The notes under the pieces were generated by a model. It did not search any database and was not told where the DNA came from. It saw only the letters and a program-made list of their open reading frames with translations. Positions 46,940 to 59,283 of a stretch of DNA of 64,000 bases are shown one piece after another (positions within the stretch are counted from its first letter, which is position 1; each line of letters opens with the position of its first letter). A program made the position numbers and the translations under genes. This DNA is from Torreya grandis (taxonomy: Eukaryota > Streptophyta > Pinopsida > Cupressales > Taxaceae): positions 1,080,501 through 1,144,500 of the forward strand of contig JARHVA010001425.1 in assembly GCA_037957365.1 (NCBI GenBank), given 5' to 3'.

Positions 46940-47240
46940 ATATGGAACTAAATGTTATTATTTTGTTTATATATGTATGATGCTTGATTAACCACTATTT
47001 GATAATCTCCATACACTCGTAACAATTTTATCTACAATGTGTGTGTTTTATATAAACCTAATATTAATGCTTCATATTCTATTATGTTATTAGTGTAGGA
47101 AAACCCCAAACAATATGTCTTTTCCTTAAGGTGTAATGAAATCAATAATAACACCAACACCTATGGAATATTTAGATCCATCAAAACACATGGTCTAAAT
47201 TTTGTCATCAATGTGTTATGAAGTCAAGAAATCTCTAAAA
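46940..47240 (-). pseudogene. RNase H of element C
   Basis: CFDGSKYSIGVGVIIDFI with the first catalytic Asp, GKDILFGVF, then IEYEALILGLYKTHTL with the Glu, and RVYGDYQIVVNQAS with the third Asp. All three acidic positions are visible, unlike in element E, where the third is Ser. Frame shifts separate the parts. Confidence 0.85.
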
Positions 47241-47299
47241 TCATTGTTAATCAATAGTGTATCTATCAAAAGAGTTGTTACTAGTTGGTCTATGATAAC

Positions 47300-48640
47300 T
47301 TATCATTTTAGTGATTTTTGAGAAATAAATTTAAATAAAATTATATTATTAACATGATCAATTCAAAAATACATCATGATAGATATGATTTGGCCACAAG
47401 AAATATGAGTGAATACACTTTTTATGACATGTGTCTCATTATTCAACATATAATGTCATAGTGACAAAAATTAATGTAGGACATTATTTTTCCAAATTTT
47501 AATTATTTTCATATTCAACCAAAGTGTGAATTATATAATACATTTCATGTTCACTATGATCATCATAATTTTGTGCCAATAAACTCCCTAAGGCATGATA
47601 TATAACAAAGATGTATAATAATAAGGGTTTGTCGAGAATATGCGGAATGAGAATAGGTGGTTGAAGTAAATATTCTTTGATAACATAAATTTTTTATAAA
47701 ATTTGTCATCCCATTTAATTTTTTCATCCTTATTTAATAATCATCTAAAAGGTTGTGTTTTATCTTCAAGTTGAACCACACAAATTTTTATTGCATGAAT
47801 TTTTCCTTGTAAATATCATAATTACTTTAACCCTTTTTGTGGAGGCATGTCCAAAATGGATTTAAAATTTTAAGGATCCACTTCAATTCATAGTTGAGAT
47901 ATAATTTATCCTAATAACTTCCTAAAAGTTAAATCAAATACACGTTCATTTGGATTTAAGTGTATATTGTATTTTCTTAAGTTCTAAATTTTTTGTTCTA
48001 AATTTTTTGTGTTACTTTCTCATTGTTTGGATTTAACCAATAAATCATCCACATATTCTTCCAATATATTGTGTACATAATCATGGAAAATGTGTGTCAT
48101 AACATGTTGATAAGTATTTCCAATATTATTTATTCCTAAAGGTATCACTATATAGCAACATGTTCCCTAAGGTGTAATAAATGAATTTTTTTCTTGATCT
48201 TCATGATTAACTTTGATTTGATTATTTTCATAGAATCAATCTATGATTGATAACATCTCATATCCAATTATATAATCCATAATCATGTGTATATTTGGAA
48301 AAGGGAAGTCATCCTTTGGAAAATATTTGTTTAGATCTTAATAATATATACAACATAGGATTTACCCATTAGGTTTTACAATAGGTACTATGTTGGATAC
48401 TCATTTAGAATAGTCAATAGCTCAAATTGATCCTACTTCTAATAACCTTTCAATTTATTTCTTATCCAACAATGCCACTTTTGGATGCCTATTTCTAATT
48501 TTTTTTTGGACATGTTGTGCATTTAGATATAATACTATATTATGAATTATTACCCCAAGATCTATTCTTGACATATCTAAATAAACCCAATTGAATAATT
48601 TTGGATAATATTTTAAAACTTATCTGAGATTTGTATCTTA
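47300..48640 (-). pseudogene. Reverse transcriptase of element C
   Basis: From high to low coordinates: VYLDMSRIDLGVIIHNIVLY, QKKIRNRHPKVALLDKKL, VSNIVPIVKPNG, KYFPKDDFPFPNIHMIMDYI, VMTHIFHDYVHNI, LEEYVDDLLVKSK at 48,030-48,065 (catalytic Y-V-D-D complete), and the connection EYLLQPPILIPH, LLLYIFVIYHALGSLLAQ, EMYYIIHTLVEYEN. This is a Ty3/gypsy RT with the catalytic residues intact but many stops. Confidence 0.9.
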
Positions 48641-49099
48641 TTTATTTTATTACATGGAAATTAATATTATAAGAAGTGGGTATTTATCTATTATATAATT
48701 AAATTCCATTGTTTCTTCATTAAGTAAATCTGATCTATCCTCGACATAATATGTTGTAGGGATATTTTATAGACCATCTCGTTGGATATGTATATCAGAT
48801 TCATCAATATCTCAAAAATATGCATGAGCATTAGTAGTATAAGGAAACATATTATTATGATATAAGGGAGGGAGATCATTATATACACCCAAATATTATA
48901 GGATATATTCATCATTAGATAATTCATCTAATGCCAAAAGTTTTGGTGAAACTATATCATATATCATGTTTAGGTATACCAACTATAATGCAAATATATT
49001 ATGAGCTTCTTTTGATGGATCATGCTATGATTTGAGGAAATTTATATAAATAGTGAGTGGTGTGGATAATTATTTATTTAGATTTCATGATTCCTCAAA

Positions 49100-49330
49100 A
49101 TAACCATTTGGTTAAATTTCTTGAATGGGGTTAACAATGCCTTGTGTGTGTTCCCAGTCCTTGTCATGTATATCCCATTTTTGTAAATATGTAAACCCAA
49201 ACCCATATTGACTATAGTTTGTTGATGATGTTATTAGAGTGGTAGATAAAATTAGTGGTTTTATTGATTTTAATTGTTTTTTATGTTTTTTCATATGAGA
49301 AATAAAGTGATCCTCACATTGCATCATCAC
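49100..49330 (-). pseudogene. G-patch remnant of element C
   Basis: Open stretch of 72 residues. Residues 43-72 read GFGFTYLQKWDIHDKDW then HTQGIVNPIQEI. It fits G-[FL]-G-F-x-x-L-Q-K-M-G-[YF]-x-G-K-x-x-G-x-x-x-Q-G-I-V-x-P-I-Q with three core glycines or Met replaced (W for M-G, D for G). It lies between protease and RT as in element E. Confidence 0.6.
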
Positions 49331-49429
49331 ACAATACTTAAATGGTTATTTTTCTAATGGGCATGTATTAATGTATCCCTGATAAATGAATTTTAGACAT
49401 GCATGAATAGTGGGTGGTACTACTTACAT

Positions 49430-50051
49430 TTTGTGTGTCCATGGTCTTCCCAATACTATATTATAATTGATATCATTGGGCATAACTTGGCAAAATATAT
49501 CCATTGTTTTAGGACCCACCATGATAGGAAATGTAATTTGTCCTAATAATTTTATTAAGATGTTATAAAATCCCCAAATGTTCATATTATAATGAATAAG
49601 ATCATTATATTATATACCCAATAATTGAGGAAAGATATATTAAAAATATTTAATCTTGATCCATTATCAACCAATACTTGTTTGACCAACTTATTGTGAG
49701 TTCATACTTGAATGTATAATAAAATGTGTTGATCTATTATGTGCTTAGGAGGTAAATATTATTTCTCAAAAGATATATTTTATTTATTCCATTTTAATTA
49801 TTAACAATATAAGAGATATAAGGATGTTTCACATAACTAGGTACCATGGTTTATTTTAGTACCACATAAAGGAAATCTTTATAGATTGGCATTATCTGAA
49901 GTAAATCTAATAAAAAATAATTAACATGGGTATGTTTTAGTTGATCAACAATATCACACCTTTTAGTTTTATTCATTGGAGGTGGAGGGGTTTGAGGAGG
50001 TTTTGTTAAAATATATTGAATTATATGTCCCCTTCGTGTTGTGACAACCAT
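49430..50051 (-). pseudogene. Retropepsin of element C with N-terminal helix
   Basis: The open stretch 49,851-50,051 reads VVTTRRGHIIQYILTKPPQT, then DIVDQLKHTHVNYFLLDLLQ, the helix region before the protease in related elements. At lower coordinates GQITFPIMVGPKTMDIFCQV and NDINYNIVLGRPWTHK (49,430-49,560) give the flap and the C-terminal block. The catalytic Asp region at about 49,650-49,700 is too decayed to read. Confidence 0.8.
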
Positions 50052-50213
50052 ACATACACTTTGCTGATTAATAATAAATTAAAAGATCTTAAGATTGTTA
50101 ATTAATCATAGCCATATATTCTTTGAAAATTGATAAATAAGCAAAAAAAATTTAAATTTAGTGCCTATAAAAAATAAGATTTTTTCTGTATGGTGATTAG
50201 TAAATTCCCCTAA

Positions 50214-50377
50214 AATTCAAGGTCAAAATAAAGTGCTTTCAGTGTTAGATATGAAATCCAAGGTCAAAATATAGAGATTTCAGTGTTAGATATTAAATCC
50301 AAGGTCAAAATAAAATTATTTTAGTGTCACATATTATATTCAAGGTTGAAATAAATTTCTTTTAGAGTCAAATATTT
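50214..50377. repeat. 41-bp tandem repeat, 4 copies
   Basis: Units start at 50,214, 50,255, 50,296 and 50,337, each with (A/T)A(T/C)CAAGGT(C/T)(A/G)AAATA; the first three have exactly 41 bases. Between the C-family LTR and the protease, where gag should lie. Confidence 0.88.
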
Positions 50378-50448
50378 AATAATTTATCCAAACCCTAATA
50401 TAGAAAATTTAAACAAAACTTAAATAAAATGTACAGGTTTAATTTTTT

Positions 50449-51676
50449 TAATCAAATTTTGGAATAAATTAGTTTATTAACTTTAATTAAGATAAAATGA
50501 ATAGAAAGGTCATAAATTTTGTAAATGACTTATATATATAAAAATTAAAGTGAATGTAATGAAATATATATAGCTCAAATGAATGACTGAATCTAACTAT
50601 GAAATAATTAATAGTTTTTTGCCTGTAGGTTGATTGTGAATTACTAAGAGATGACTAGGATTGATTAAATCAAATATGATTATGTTCATATAACTAAAAT
50701 ATGATTGTCATTGTTTTATGTCAGAATTAACTAGAATTAGATAAGACTAACTACCATTAGTCCTTTATAGGTTGATCATGACTTACACATAAAAATAGAA
50801 AATTGATGGAACAATCTCCTGCACTTACTTGAAATATGTATACATGTAGGATTTTGACATTTAGATATGTGTGTATGACTTATAAATGACCTATTCAAAG
50901 TTAAAACCATAATAAGGATTACAATACTTAAAAACCTATAAAAATAAATGTGGGGAGTGTAATGTGCTAATTTACCCAATCACCCCCATGATGATTAAAT
51001 GTTGCCTATATATCCAATACCCCAAGGATGGAATTCAAGCCCATGTAATTCTCCCACCTAGAGTGCTTAGTGTGATAGTGTTCCTTTGATACATGTATGC
51101 ATGTAGATATGGATTTAATACTTAATATTTCTTTGATTGACTTAGATAAAACAATATTATGACTTATCTAAGGGTTAATTAAAGATAATAAAATCAAAAT
51201 TAGAAATAATAGGGAAGCTTTGCTCAATGTGCAATAGTGTAAGTTTTCCCAAATAGTAGAATAGGTGGATTGGGTGTGTATTTATAAAAATTCAAAAGGG
51301 TGAAACCTCAAAATGCTTATCCTAAAAATACAAGATAACCTATAAGGGGGGATTTAACTTTTAAAAATAGTCATTGATGGATAAAGGGTAGGATTGACCC
51401 ATAAGGTCCTAACTTATATGGGTCAATTATGTCCTAGAGTGGTAAGGTTTGACCTTAATTTTTTGACATATCTGTATATATGCTTAAATATATTTTTAAC
51501 GATTAAGATTATTTATGTAGGTGTAAGATAAAAACTTATAAGGAATGTGCCCATACAATTATTTAGGATAGAGTGAGGTCAAAAAATAGGACCAATTTAA
51601 GTGATCATGTCAATTAAAGTAAAAATGGGACAAAAAAACATTAACACATATTCATGACCACATTTGAGTGTCTAAA
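50449..51676 (-). repeat. C-family LTR, probable 5' LTR of element C
   Basis: On the minus strand starts TTTAGACACTCAAATG at 51,676 (from TGTAGACAC). It aligns along its length with 14,809-16,066 in the same orientation. No purine tract precedes it, which suits a 5' copy, and the protease of element C follows 0.4 kb downstream. No PBS is readable. Confidence 0.7.
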
Positions 51677-52081
51677 AGTCTTAGTGTAAGCATGGATAAA
51701 ATCCTAACACCTATTATAATTTCTATTTCAACATCATAAATGTTTGAAACTATGGAGATAATTTTCATTTCTCCAAACAATTACACTCACATATATCATG
51801 GAGATAAATTTTGATGGGGATTATTAGTTGCATGAAATATATAGTGCAACATGGACCTCTTCAAGGAGAATATAAAATTATATATAGTCTTTAATTTTTC
51901 CTTATGCTCCTAAAATTTAATCCAATCTAATATGGGAAAGGTTTAATTAATGACCATATTTAAATTTTAGATGGAAAGTAAGGAGGACCATCAAATATAC
52001 TCCCTATGAGCACATATAAGCGACATATAAAAATGATATTTTCCATATGTTGTAGTTATAGTTACTCTATAAGACACATTT

Positions 52082-52086
52082 GTAGT
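52082..52086. repeat. Left TSD of element F (GTAGT)
   Basis: Matches ATAGT at 59,279-59,283 with one transition. Confidence 0.6.
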
Positions 52087-53544
52087 TTTAGACATGTAAA
52101 ATTAAAATTTAATCTAAAACCATGTGCTTGTGACCACTATTTTATACACTTAGCTCTAGACCTATCTTAGGGCCCCTTTTGATCACTTTCAACTACCTTA
52201 CACAATTTTCTAAGTTGATACATGACCTCAAATGAATTTATCCCTATCCTTATAAACCTTATGCATGTTCTAGGCCCTACCTAACCCTCAAAATGACTAA
52301 AACATATAGTGGATAAGATCATCCTAGGGGATAGGAGTGCATTGCTCTACTATCCTTACCCCTCTCCTATCTTCCCTCTAAATAATGATTAATTTGTAAA
52401 ATTTAAAGCTATAATAAGGTTGGATAATGTCACTAATGATCCATATTCAAAGTATTTTTAATTATATGATTATATAAATACTTTTAAAACCAATTTTTAC
52501 ACAAGTGGATTCCACATAAAAAAACACCAGAATCACACTTGCACACTAAGAGTGAAATATCTATTTTCCCAATTATGATTGCATACAACCCTAGTAGCCC
52601 CAAGCTTAATTATGAATATATTACATAGATAAAAATTAATGGTTAAAGCTATAATAAGGTTGGATAATGTCACTAATGATCCATATTCAAAGTATTTTTA
52701 ATTATATGATTATATAAATACTTTTAAAACCACTTTTTACACAAGTGGATTCCACATCAAAAAACACCAGAATCACACTTGCACACTAAGAGTGAAATAT
52801 CTATTTTCCCAATTATGATTGCATACAACCATAGTAGCCCCAAGCTTAATTATGAATATATTATATAGATAAAAATTCATGGTTAAAGCATCTAATAAAA
52901 TCAATATTGCCCTAGCATCTAGAATATGACACCAGTTATTCACACACCATCTTAACTTAGGATAACTACATGAAGTTTGATCTCTCTTTGGAGTATTGGT
53001 ATGTAGGAAATTATCAACACATGGGGTGTTGGGGTCTCACCGAATCCTACCATTGAATCCTTTTTACCCATGGATTTTCATTTCTATTCACATGTCAAGG
53101 AGCTAGTTTTTAAAAGGAAAATCAATCATATAATGGTCTTTAAAAGTGATCGTAAGCTACCACACCAGATATAAGCTCTATAAATGAAGGAACAAAGAAC
53201 CCAAAAACCCTAGTTTTCTAACTATAGGTGGATATGATAACCCTATATTTGATAGGATCACCACAGCTCTAGTGTCCTCTTCCTATCACTATTGTCTAGA
53301 CCTAGATCTAGTTATAGATTCTTGATTCCAACCACCAGATTTATTTGTACATCAAGCTTCAAATCTCAATTCCTCTTAGAGGCATAAATTCTAATTAAGT
53401 ATTTTTTTCTCCTTATAATTTCATATTTTTAGTAAAAAATAGTCTCAAATTAGTGAATTTTATCATTTTTATATTATTTTCACAATTTTATGCAGTAGTG
53501 TTGTCATATAGGGTTTTCACACAAATCCCAATTTTGATAAAGCA
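52087..53544 (+). repeat. 5' LTR of element F
   Basis: Starts TTTAGACATGTAAAATTAA, ends ...GATAAAGCA before the PBS. Partner of 58,039-59,278; an 88-bp sample shows about 13 differences. Contains the tandem duplication at 52,403-52,882. It lies about 400 bp beyond element C. Confidence 0.85.
52403..52882. repeat. 240-bp tandem duplication inside the 5' LTR of element F
   Basis: Units 52,403-52,642 and 52,643-52,882 differ at only 5 positions (about 98% identical), and each begins TTAAAGC. The 3' LTR of the same element has a single unit. The duplication is therefore younger than the insertion. Neither unit contains a CG. Confidence 0.95.
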
Positions 53545-53565
53545 TATTGGTGAACCTGTCTCTTA
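53545..53565 (+). other. Primer-binding site of element F
   Basis: TATTGGTGAACCTGTCTC follows the LTR. TATTGG is shared with element E. The tRNA is not identified. Confidence 0.5.
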
Positions 53566-54730
53566 TTCAAATATTAAAAAACCCTAAACACATATATTTA
53601 TTGGGTTTTTATCCTTATTTTTCCTATTTCTAGTGGTTATGTTAGGATTTTTAGATTTTATATATTCTATTATAGCAATAATCTTTCAAATTTTAGTGTC
53701 ATATTTTATGGATAAGAAAGAATCTCTTCCTCTTCCTCATAATCTCCAAGAGGGTGATAAATACTTTCCCTCTAACTGGGTCCATGATATTACTACTAAA
53801 AGAGGTGAGGTAGCCCATCCTATATTACCAAATTAAGTTAGTCAACCTATCTTTCCTCAATCCCCTTCACCTCTCACATCTCTTTTTTAGGATGTGTGCC
53901 TATATGTTCAATTTGAAGCACCTAGGGTTTTCATTTGTGAGACTCTAAAGAATAAAATCATAAGTATGGGAAAGTTAATAATAGATTTAGAAAATCAAAA
54001 ATCAAAATTTTAGTGTAAATATCACATTATTGGAAAATAAAATCACATGTGCCAATAATCTAAAATATGATAGTGTTAATCATGTATGTGCATCTTCATC
54101 TAGCAAAGTTGTGCCTAACAAAGATTTATATAAAAATGAGAAATTCAAATAGAATACATATACAATGAGTGATTAAAAAAGTATACAAAGATCTAATAAG
54201 AGTTTAATTGATATTATAAGGGTAATGATTCAAAATAAGTTGATTAAACTACCCCCCTACACCCTCTAAGGAGATCAAAATACTATTGTGCATATCATAG
54301 AATGCATGGGCATCACACAAATATTTTTTTGGAATTTAAAAATATAATACAAATGGTAATTGATAGTGATTTTCCTCTAATTGATACATCATTAAAACAA
54401 ACCATAGTGTAATAATAAAAATTACAAAAAGTGACAAAATTAAAATCAACACAAAAATGGTTGTCAAAGGATAAATTAGAGCAAGATAAGATTCAACAAG
54501 AATAATTAGAATAAGAAAAGATTCAAAAAGATAAGTTATATAAAGAAAGATAAAAAAAGTAAAAAGATCAAAAAGAGAAATTACAAAGGGAAAATTTTGA
54601 AAAGCAAAGGTTACAAAAGCTACAACAAGCAAAAGTGAAGTTACTACAAGAGAACTTGCAAAATAAAAGTTAAGATAAAAAAAAAAACTATTCTTAAAAG
54701 AGGGTTTTTAACAAAATAATCTCCAAATCA
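53566..54730 (+). pseudogene. Gag-like coiled-coil region of element F
   Basis: A short open stretch (53,633-53,836) has a hydrophobic N-terminus and ESLPLPHNLQEGDKYFPSNW. At 54,435-54,680 the plus strand reads as an almost uninterrupted Lys/Glu/Gln/Leu region (KLEQDKIQQE, KDQKEKLQRENFEKQRLQ, KLQQAKVKLLQENLQ) broken by four TAA codons, all where CAA (Gln) would fit. This predicts a long helix or coiled coil. No capsid or zinc motif is certain. The hydrophobic minus-strand frame at 54,336-54,632 is the complement of this region. Confidence 0.5.
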
Positions 54731-55560
54731 TGAAATACCTACAAAATATATAGTTTCAAGTGAGCTTTCAAAGGAGTTGACTAAAAAGCATTTATATTTT
54801 CGAGAGCCTTTGATTCATAATCCACTCATAGATGGTAAGTAATGTACCAATGTTGTGATCAATAACACTATTAAAATGAATGTTTGTATCCTGACACTCT
54901 TAAAATTTATTGGATATGATAAACACATTTAGGTAAGAGTAATTTATCTAAATAATTTATTGGATCTATTTAACTACCTTTCATAGTTGGGCTAAAGACA
55001 TGTTTAGTGGTATTTCATGTATATCCTAATTTGACATAATATAACACTAAATTAGGAATATCATGGATGATATCGATCAGGGGGAAAATGGGTAAATATG
55101 ACAACCATGTCATATTTTCAAACAAAATTTCAATGATCATAGTTTCAAGAGAAGATAGAGTTTATTCAAAGAAAAAGAAACAAATCAAGCAAACATGTCT
55201 TCAACTAGCATACAAATAAATATAAGTAGTGGCATAGCAATAGAGGTACATGACACAATATATATTACAAAAGATAAATAAGAAAGGCTAATACCACATT
55301 ATGGGTCATTATTTATTTAGATGTAGATACAAATGAAGATAATAGTGACATTTTAAAAGTCTCAAATCCAAAATATAATGATTATAACAATCAATATTGG
55401 TATAATCCTAATGATACCAATTATATAGAATAGGAATGTGGTAATGCAACATAACCTACATAGTTGCATGATAATCTTCATTTGTAAGAGATCACCATTC
55501 CTTTATTCAATGTAGGATCTATTGATGGTAATAATCTTAAGGGAGTCATCAAATAGTATC
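54731..55560 (+). pseudogene. Unrecognised coding-like segment of element F
   Basis: Broken reading: VSSELSKELTKKHLYFREPL followed by HNPLIDGK, FIGYDKHI, NNLLDLFNYL, and later YNDYNNQYWYNPNDTNY and FNVGSIDGNNLKGVIK. Codon-like texture and consistent frame suggest an old gag tail, but I recognise no domain. Confidence 0.35.
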
Positions 55561-56666
55561 CTTCCCTCTATTTATTGGCTCATAAATACACAAAGATACA
55601 AAATAGTAAAATATTATAGAAAATAATAAAAATTAGGACCTATGCATGATTATATGTACCTTTTTATACACCAATTAAATTTCTCACAATAATTTATACT
55701 TGTTTCATCTAGTTTTATATCATACATACTTCACTAGTATACATGAGTGACTATATATTACATAGGACATCATTTCTAGAACCAAGTATAGGTGATTTTA
55801 TTGAGACACACTCATAAAATGTATTTAGATAGGAGTGATGTGGAGGATAGGAGTGTAATGATCTAGTTTCCCTTATCCCACTCTTGTCTTGGTGAGCTCA
55901 AACTAATTACTCAGTTTTGGACTTCACACAAGCTTCCTACGATATGTACACTCATCAACTAGCTCACCGAGGGCATGATAAACATAGGTTTTATCCTTAT
56001 TTTCCACCCATATTATCTTACTAAAATGATTAATACTTTAAATTGTATTACATATTCAATATTGATCATTCACTAACATTGTGATATACTATTTCCTATC
56101 TCAGTTACTAAATATTGCTTAGATTACAATTTAGCTATTGTAGATCAGAATACATAATCATGCATACTTTTTATATTTATTTTTCCTATATTATATATTG
56201 TATGCACTTCTTTTTTTGCTTTGAGGAAATTTGAATATGTCATTTATAAGTGTCTCTAAGCCTTTATATCTCTAATTTGTATGTGTGTGAGGATAATTGA
56301 ACATGTCCTTGTGAGTTTTTTCTATTCATGTGTGTAGACATTTGAACATGTCATTCTATGTAGATCTAAGCCTTCATTATTTATTTGTATGCATGTGAGG
56401 GAATTTAAACATGCATTTATATGTATCTTCTATAAAGTGATTGAAATTTGAACATGTCCCTTGTTTGTGGCCCCTTGGCCTTATATTATGTTTTTTGTGT
56501 TGTGCATGTACTCTCAAATTATGTGCATCATGGCCATGATACTTTTCTTTATTCTTTGCTCAAATTTGGATGCCATGATGGATATCATGCAACCAAACCC
56601 TTCCAATGCCATGATGGACATCATGCACCCATCCCTAATTATCTCCATTCAACATTATATACTCAG

Positions 56667-56715
<49 letters not shown>

Positions 56716-58038
56716 TCATTATCACATTTATCTAGATACACTTCTTCTAAATTCTTATTTTCATGCGTATCTTACATTATTACTATGCTCAGTTTACATA
56801 CATCATGATGTCATGCTTTTCCACGATGTCTCTAGTAGATTTACATATTTTTACATCATAACAACCTACTACATAAACTTTTATTTTGATTCAATTTCTT
56901 ACATAGGCTCAAAATCTCACCTCAAAAGAGGGGGAATTCATAGAGGTTTGTATTAGAGACTTGACCTTACCAAATTAGTACACAAACAAGATTCAATAAT
57001 GGTTACACAGTTGACACAATTTTAGGATAAGAAAACACACAAAAAGTTAGTTTGGGTAGGAGTGCCACATTGGACAAGAGAGAACTAATCTAGTGTCCTT
57101 CCTAGTGTTATTGTCTAAATACCTAAAAATTGGCATTTCTAAAATTTCTTAAAACCTCAGTTTATTAAGATCAATATTCAAAAATTTCATAGTCTCAGTT
57201 TCTATAATTACTCAAAATTACACAATTTATCTTAGATTTTCAAAATTTTTGGGGAAATCATGCACAATATATTGTTCTAGGTTAGAACTCAAGTTTTACT
57301 CATATTCATAGTTATTTTACTTAGTCTTAGAATCTATATGTACCAAATATCAATTAGGGGCATGTGCATGGTAGATTAATTCCTCATTACACCAGTTTCA
57401 TAGATGGAATGATAATTCATGTCATTCTCCATAGTGTATACACTATACCTAGATTATAATCACTATTTGCACCAATTTTATGCTAGTTTTGTACCAAAAT
57501 TTAACCTTATTCCATATGTAGTGGTTGGCTTTTTATTTTCACTAGTATCTACACTAGTTTTTGAAGTAGTATCTTCACTAGTTTTGCACCAATTATATAT
57601 ATTAAGATTTATATAGGGATTCCATGTTATTACACTACTTTGGGATGATGATGGATTAAGAGAACTTGATTTCTTGAACATAAATAATTATAGAAGAGGA
57701 TTGGGGCATGCATATTCCAATCCAAGATATTCAATGTTAATAACTGCACAACATGCCATAGTCACTAGTTTTTACACTAAAAAAGCACAATGCTTCACAT
57801 ACTTGATCAGGTGTATTCATTCCTTGTCACTATCTATATTTTTATTTTTATTTTTGATATTAATATTAAGTAAATACTGATATTACATACGTTTCATTAT
57901 AGGTTTACATGGAGAATAGTTCAACATTGTGGCCTACATTTAGGGCTCCTTCCCATAGGTAAGTTTAGGTAGGTACTATTTTGCCTTTTACTCTAGTAAT
58001 TTCACTTTGATACATTAATAGAATAAAAAAATTGAAAA
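55561..58038. other. 3' noncoding part of element F
   Basis: No gene seen. Contains GATAGGAGTGTAATGATCTAG at 55,845 and GGTAGGAGTGCCACATTGG at 57,055, which resemble parts of the element's own LTR, so pieces of LTR are repeated inside. A purine run, AAAAGAGGGGGAATT, at 56,923 is a possible extra polypurine tract. Frames at 56,448-56,956 cross the AT microsatellite and have no support. Confidence 0.5.
56669..56712. repeat. AT dinucleotide microsatellite
   Basis: About 22 uninterrupted units. Confidence 0.95.
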
Positions 58039-59278
58039 TGTAGACACATAAAATTAAAATTTAAGCTAAAACCATGATCTTTTGACCACTCTTTTACGCA
58101 CTTAACTCTATACCTATCTTAGGGATCCTTTTAATCACTTTTGACTACTTTACACACTTTACTAAACTAATACATGACCCTTGAATGAACTTATCAATAT
58201 CCTTATCAACCTTAGGCATATTTTATGTCCTTCCTAACCCTTAACATGACCAAAACACCCATTGGAATGGAACACCCTAGGGGATAGGAGTGTACTGCTC
58301 TAGTTTCCTTCCCCCCTCCTATCTTCCCACCAAATAATGACTAATTAACCAAATTCAAAGCTATAAAAAGGTAAGCCCATGTCCATAGTGAGACACATTC
58401 AAATTATTTTCAATGATATTATTATATAAAAAAATTTCAAACCATTTTACAAAGAAATTGGCTTCCACATCGAAAAACACCAAAATGACAATTGCACACT
58501 AAGAAAAAAATATTTATTTTTACCAATTATGATTTAATACATCCCTAATATCATAAAGATCAAGTAAAAATATATTATATAAGTCAAAATTCATGGTTAA
58601 GGAATCTAATCACATCAGTATTGCACCAACATCTATAACATTACACTAGTTATTCACACACCACCGTAGATTGGGAGAATTACATGAAGTTTGATTTATA
58701 ATCAAGTATTGGTATGTAGGCAACACTCAACACATGGGGTGCTGAGGTCTCACCCAAATTCAACCATTGACTCCTTTTTTGACTCATTTTTCTCCATGGA
58801 TTTTCATTAGTCTTCACATATCAAGGAACTAGGGTTTTTAAGGAAAATTAGTCACATAGTGTCTCTGCAAATGATCATAATATCCTACACCATATAAAGG
58901 CTATATAGATGAAGGAATAGAGAACCTAAAAACCCTATTTTTATCACTAAAAATGGATGGGAACACCCTAGGTTGGACAAGAATGCCAACCCTCTAGTGT
59001 CCTCTTCCTAGTGTTATTTCTAAAGCTTAGATATAGTTATAGATTCCTAATTCCAACCACTAGATATTTATACACAAGTCCCAGATCTTGATTCCTCCTA
59101 GAGACATAGTTTTCAACTAAGTTTTTGTTTGCTCCTTACACTTTACTATTTTTAGTAAGTTTCTAGAATATAGTAGTTATAAATCACTAAATATTTTCAT
59201 TGTCATATCATTCACCTAATTTTGTATGGTAGTGTTATCATTTAGGGCTTTCACACAAATCCCAAATTTAACCAATCA
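58039..59278 (+). repeat. 3' LTR of element F
   Basis: Starts TGTAGACACATAAAATTAA after an A-rich GAATAAAAAAATTGAAAA stretch and ends CCAATCA. Single-unit counterpart of the duplicated region at 58,354-58,600. Confidence 0.85.
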
Positions 59279-59283
59279 ATAGT
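59279..59283. repeat. Right TSD of element F (ATAGT)
   Basis: One transition from GTAGT at 52,082. Confidence 0.6.

Larger units (their letters stand above)
14809..51676 (-). mobile_element. Element C: Ty3/gypsy element broken up by nested insertions
   Basis: The minus strand reads protease, G-patch, RT, RNase H and integrase from 50,051 down to 45,811, and the integrase resumes at 28,642. I take the minus-oriented LTR at 50,449-51,676 as the 5' LTR and the one at 14,809-16,066, which has a polypurine tract beside it, as the 3' LTR. Removing element E and the 18,715-28,162 insertion leaves about 10.2 kb, a normal Ty3/gypsy size. The core from protease to integrase is firm. The LTR pairing is inferred: no TSD or PBS was found, and gag is missing. 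Confidence 0.6.
52087..59278 (+). mobile_element. Element F: LTR retrotransposon without pol
   Basis: Direct LTRs (1,458 bp including a 240-bp duplication, and 1,240 bp) flank a 4.5-kb interior, with a near-perfect TSD. The interior has a PBS, a Lys/Glu/Gln-rich coiled-coil region and gag-like text, but no RT, RNase H or integrase motif on either strand. It fits a large non-autonomous derivative (LARD type). The LTR start TGTAGACACATAAAATT shares TGTAGACAC with the C and E families. Confidence 0.82.

Noticed and set aside
54336..54632. Hydrophobic minus-strand frame that looks like membrane segments
   Set aside because: It is the complement of a Lys/Glu/Gln-rich coiled coil; AAA/GAA/CAA codons read backwards give Phe/Leu/Ile-rich text.
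56448..56956. Three overlapping plus-strand frames
   Set aside because: They run through the AT microsatellite (alternating Tyr/Ile) and have no conserved motif.
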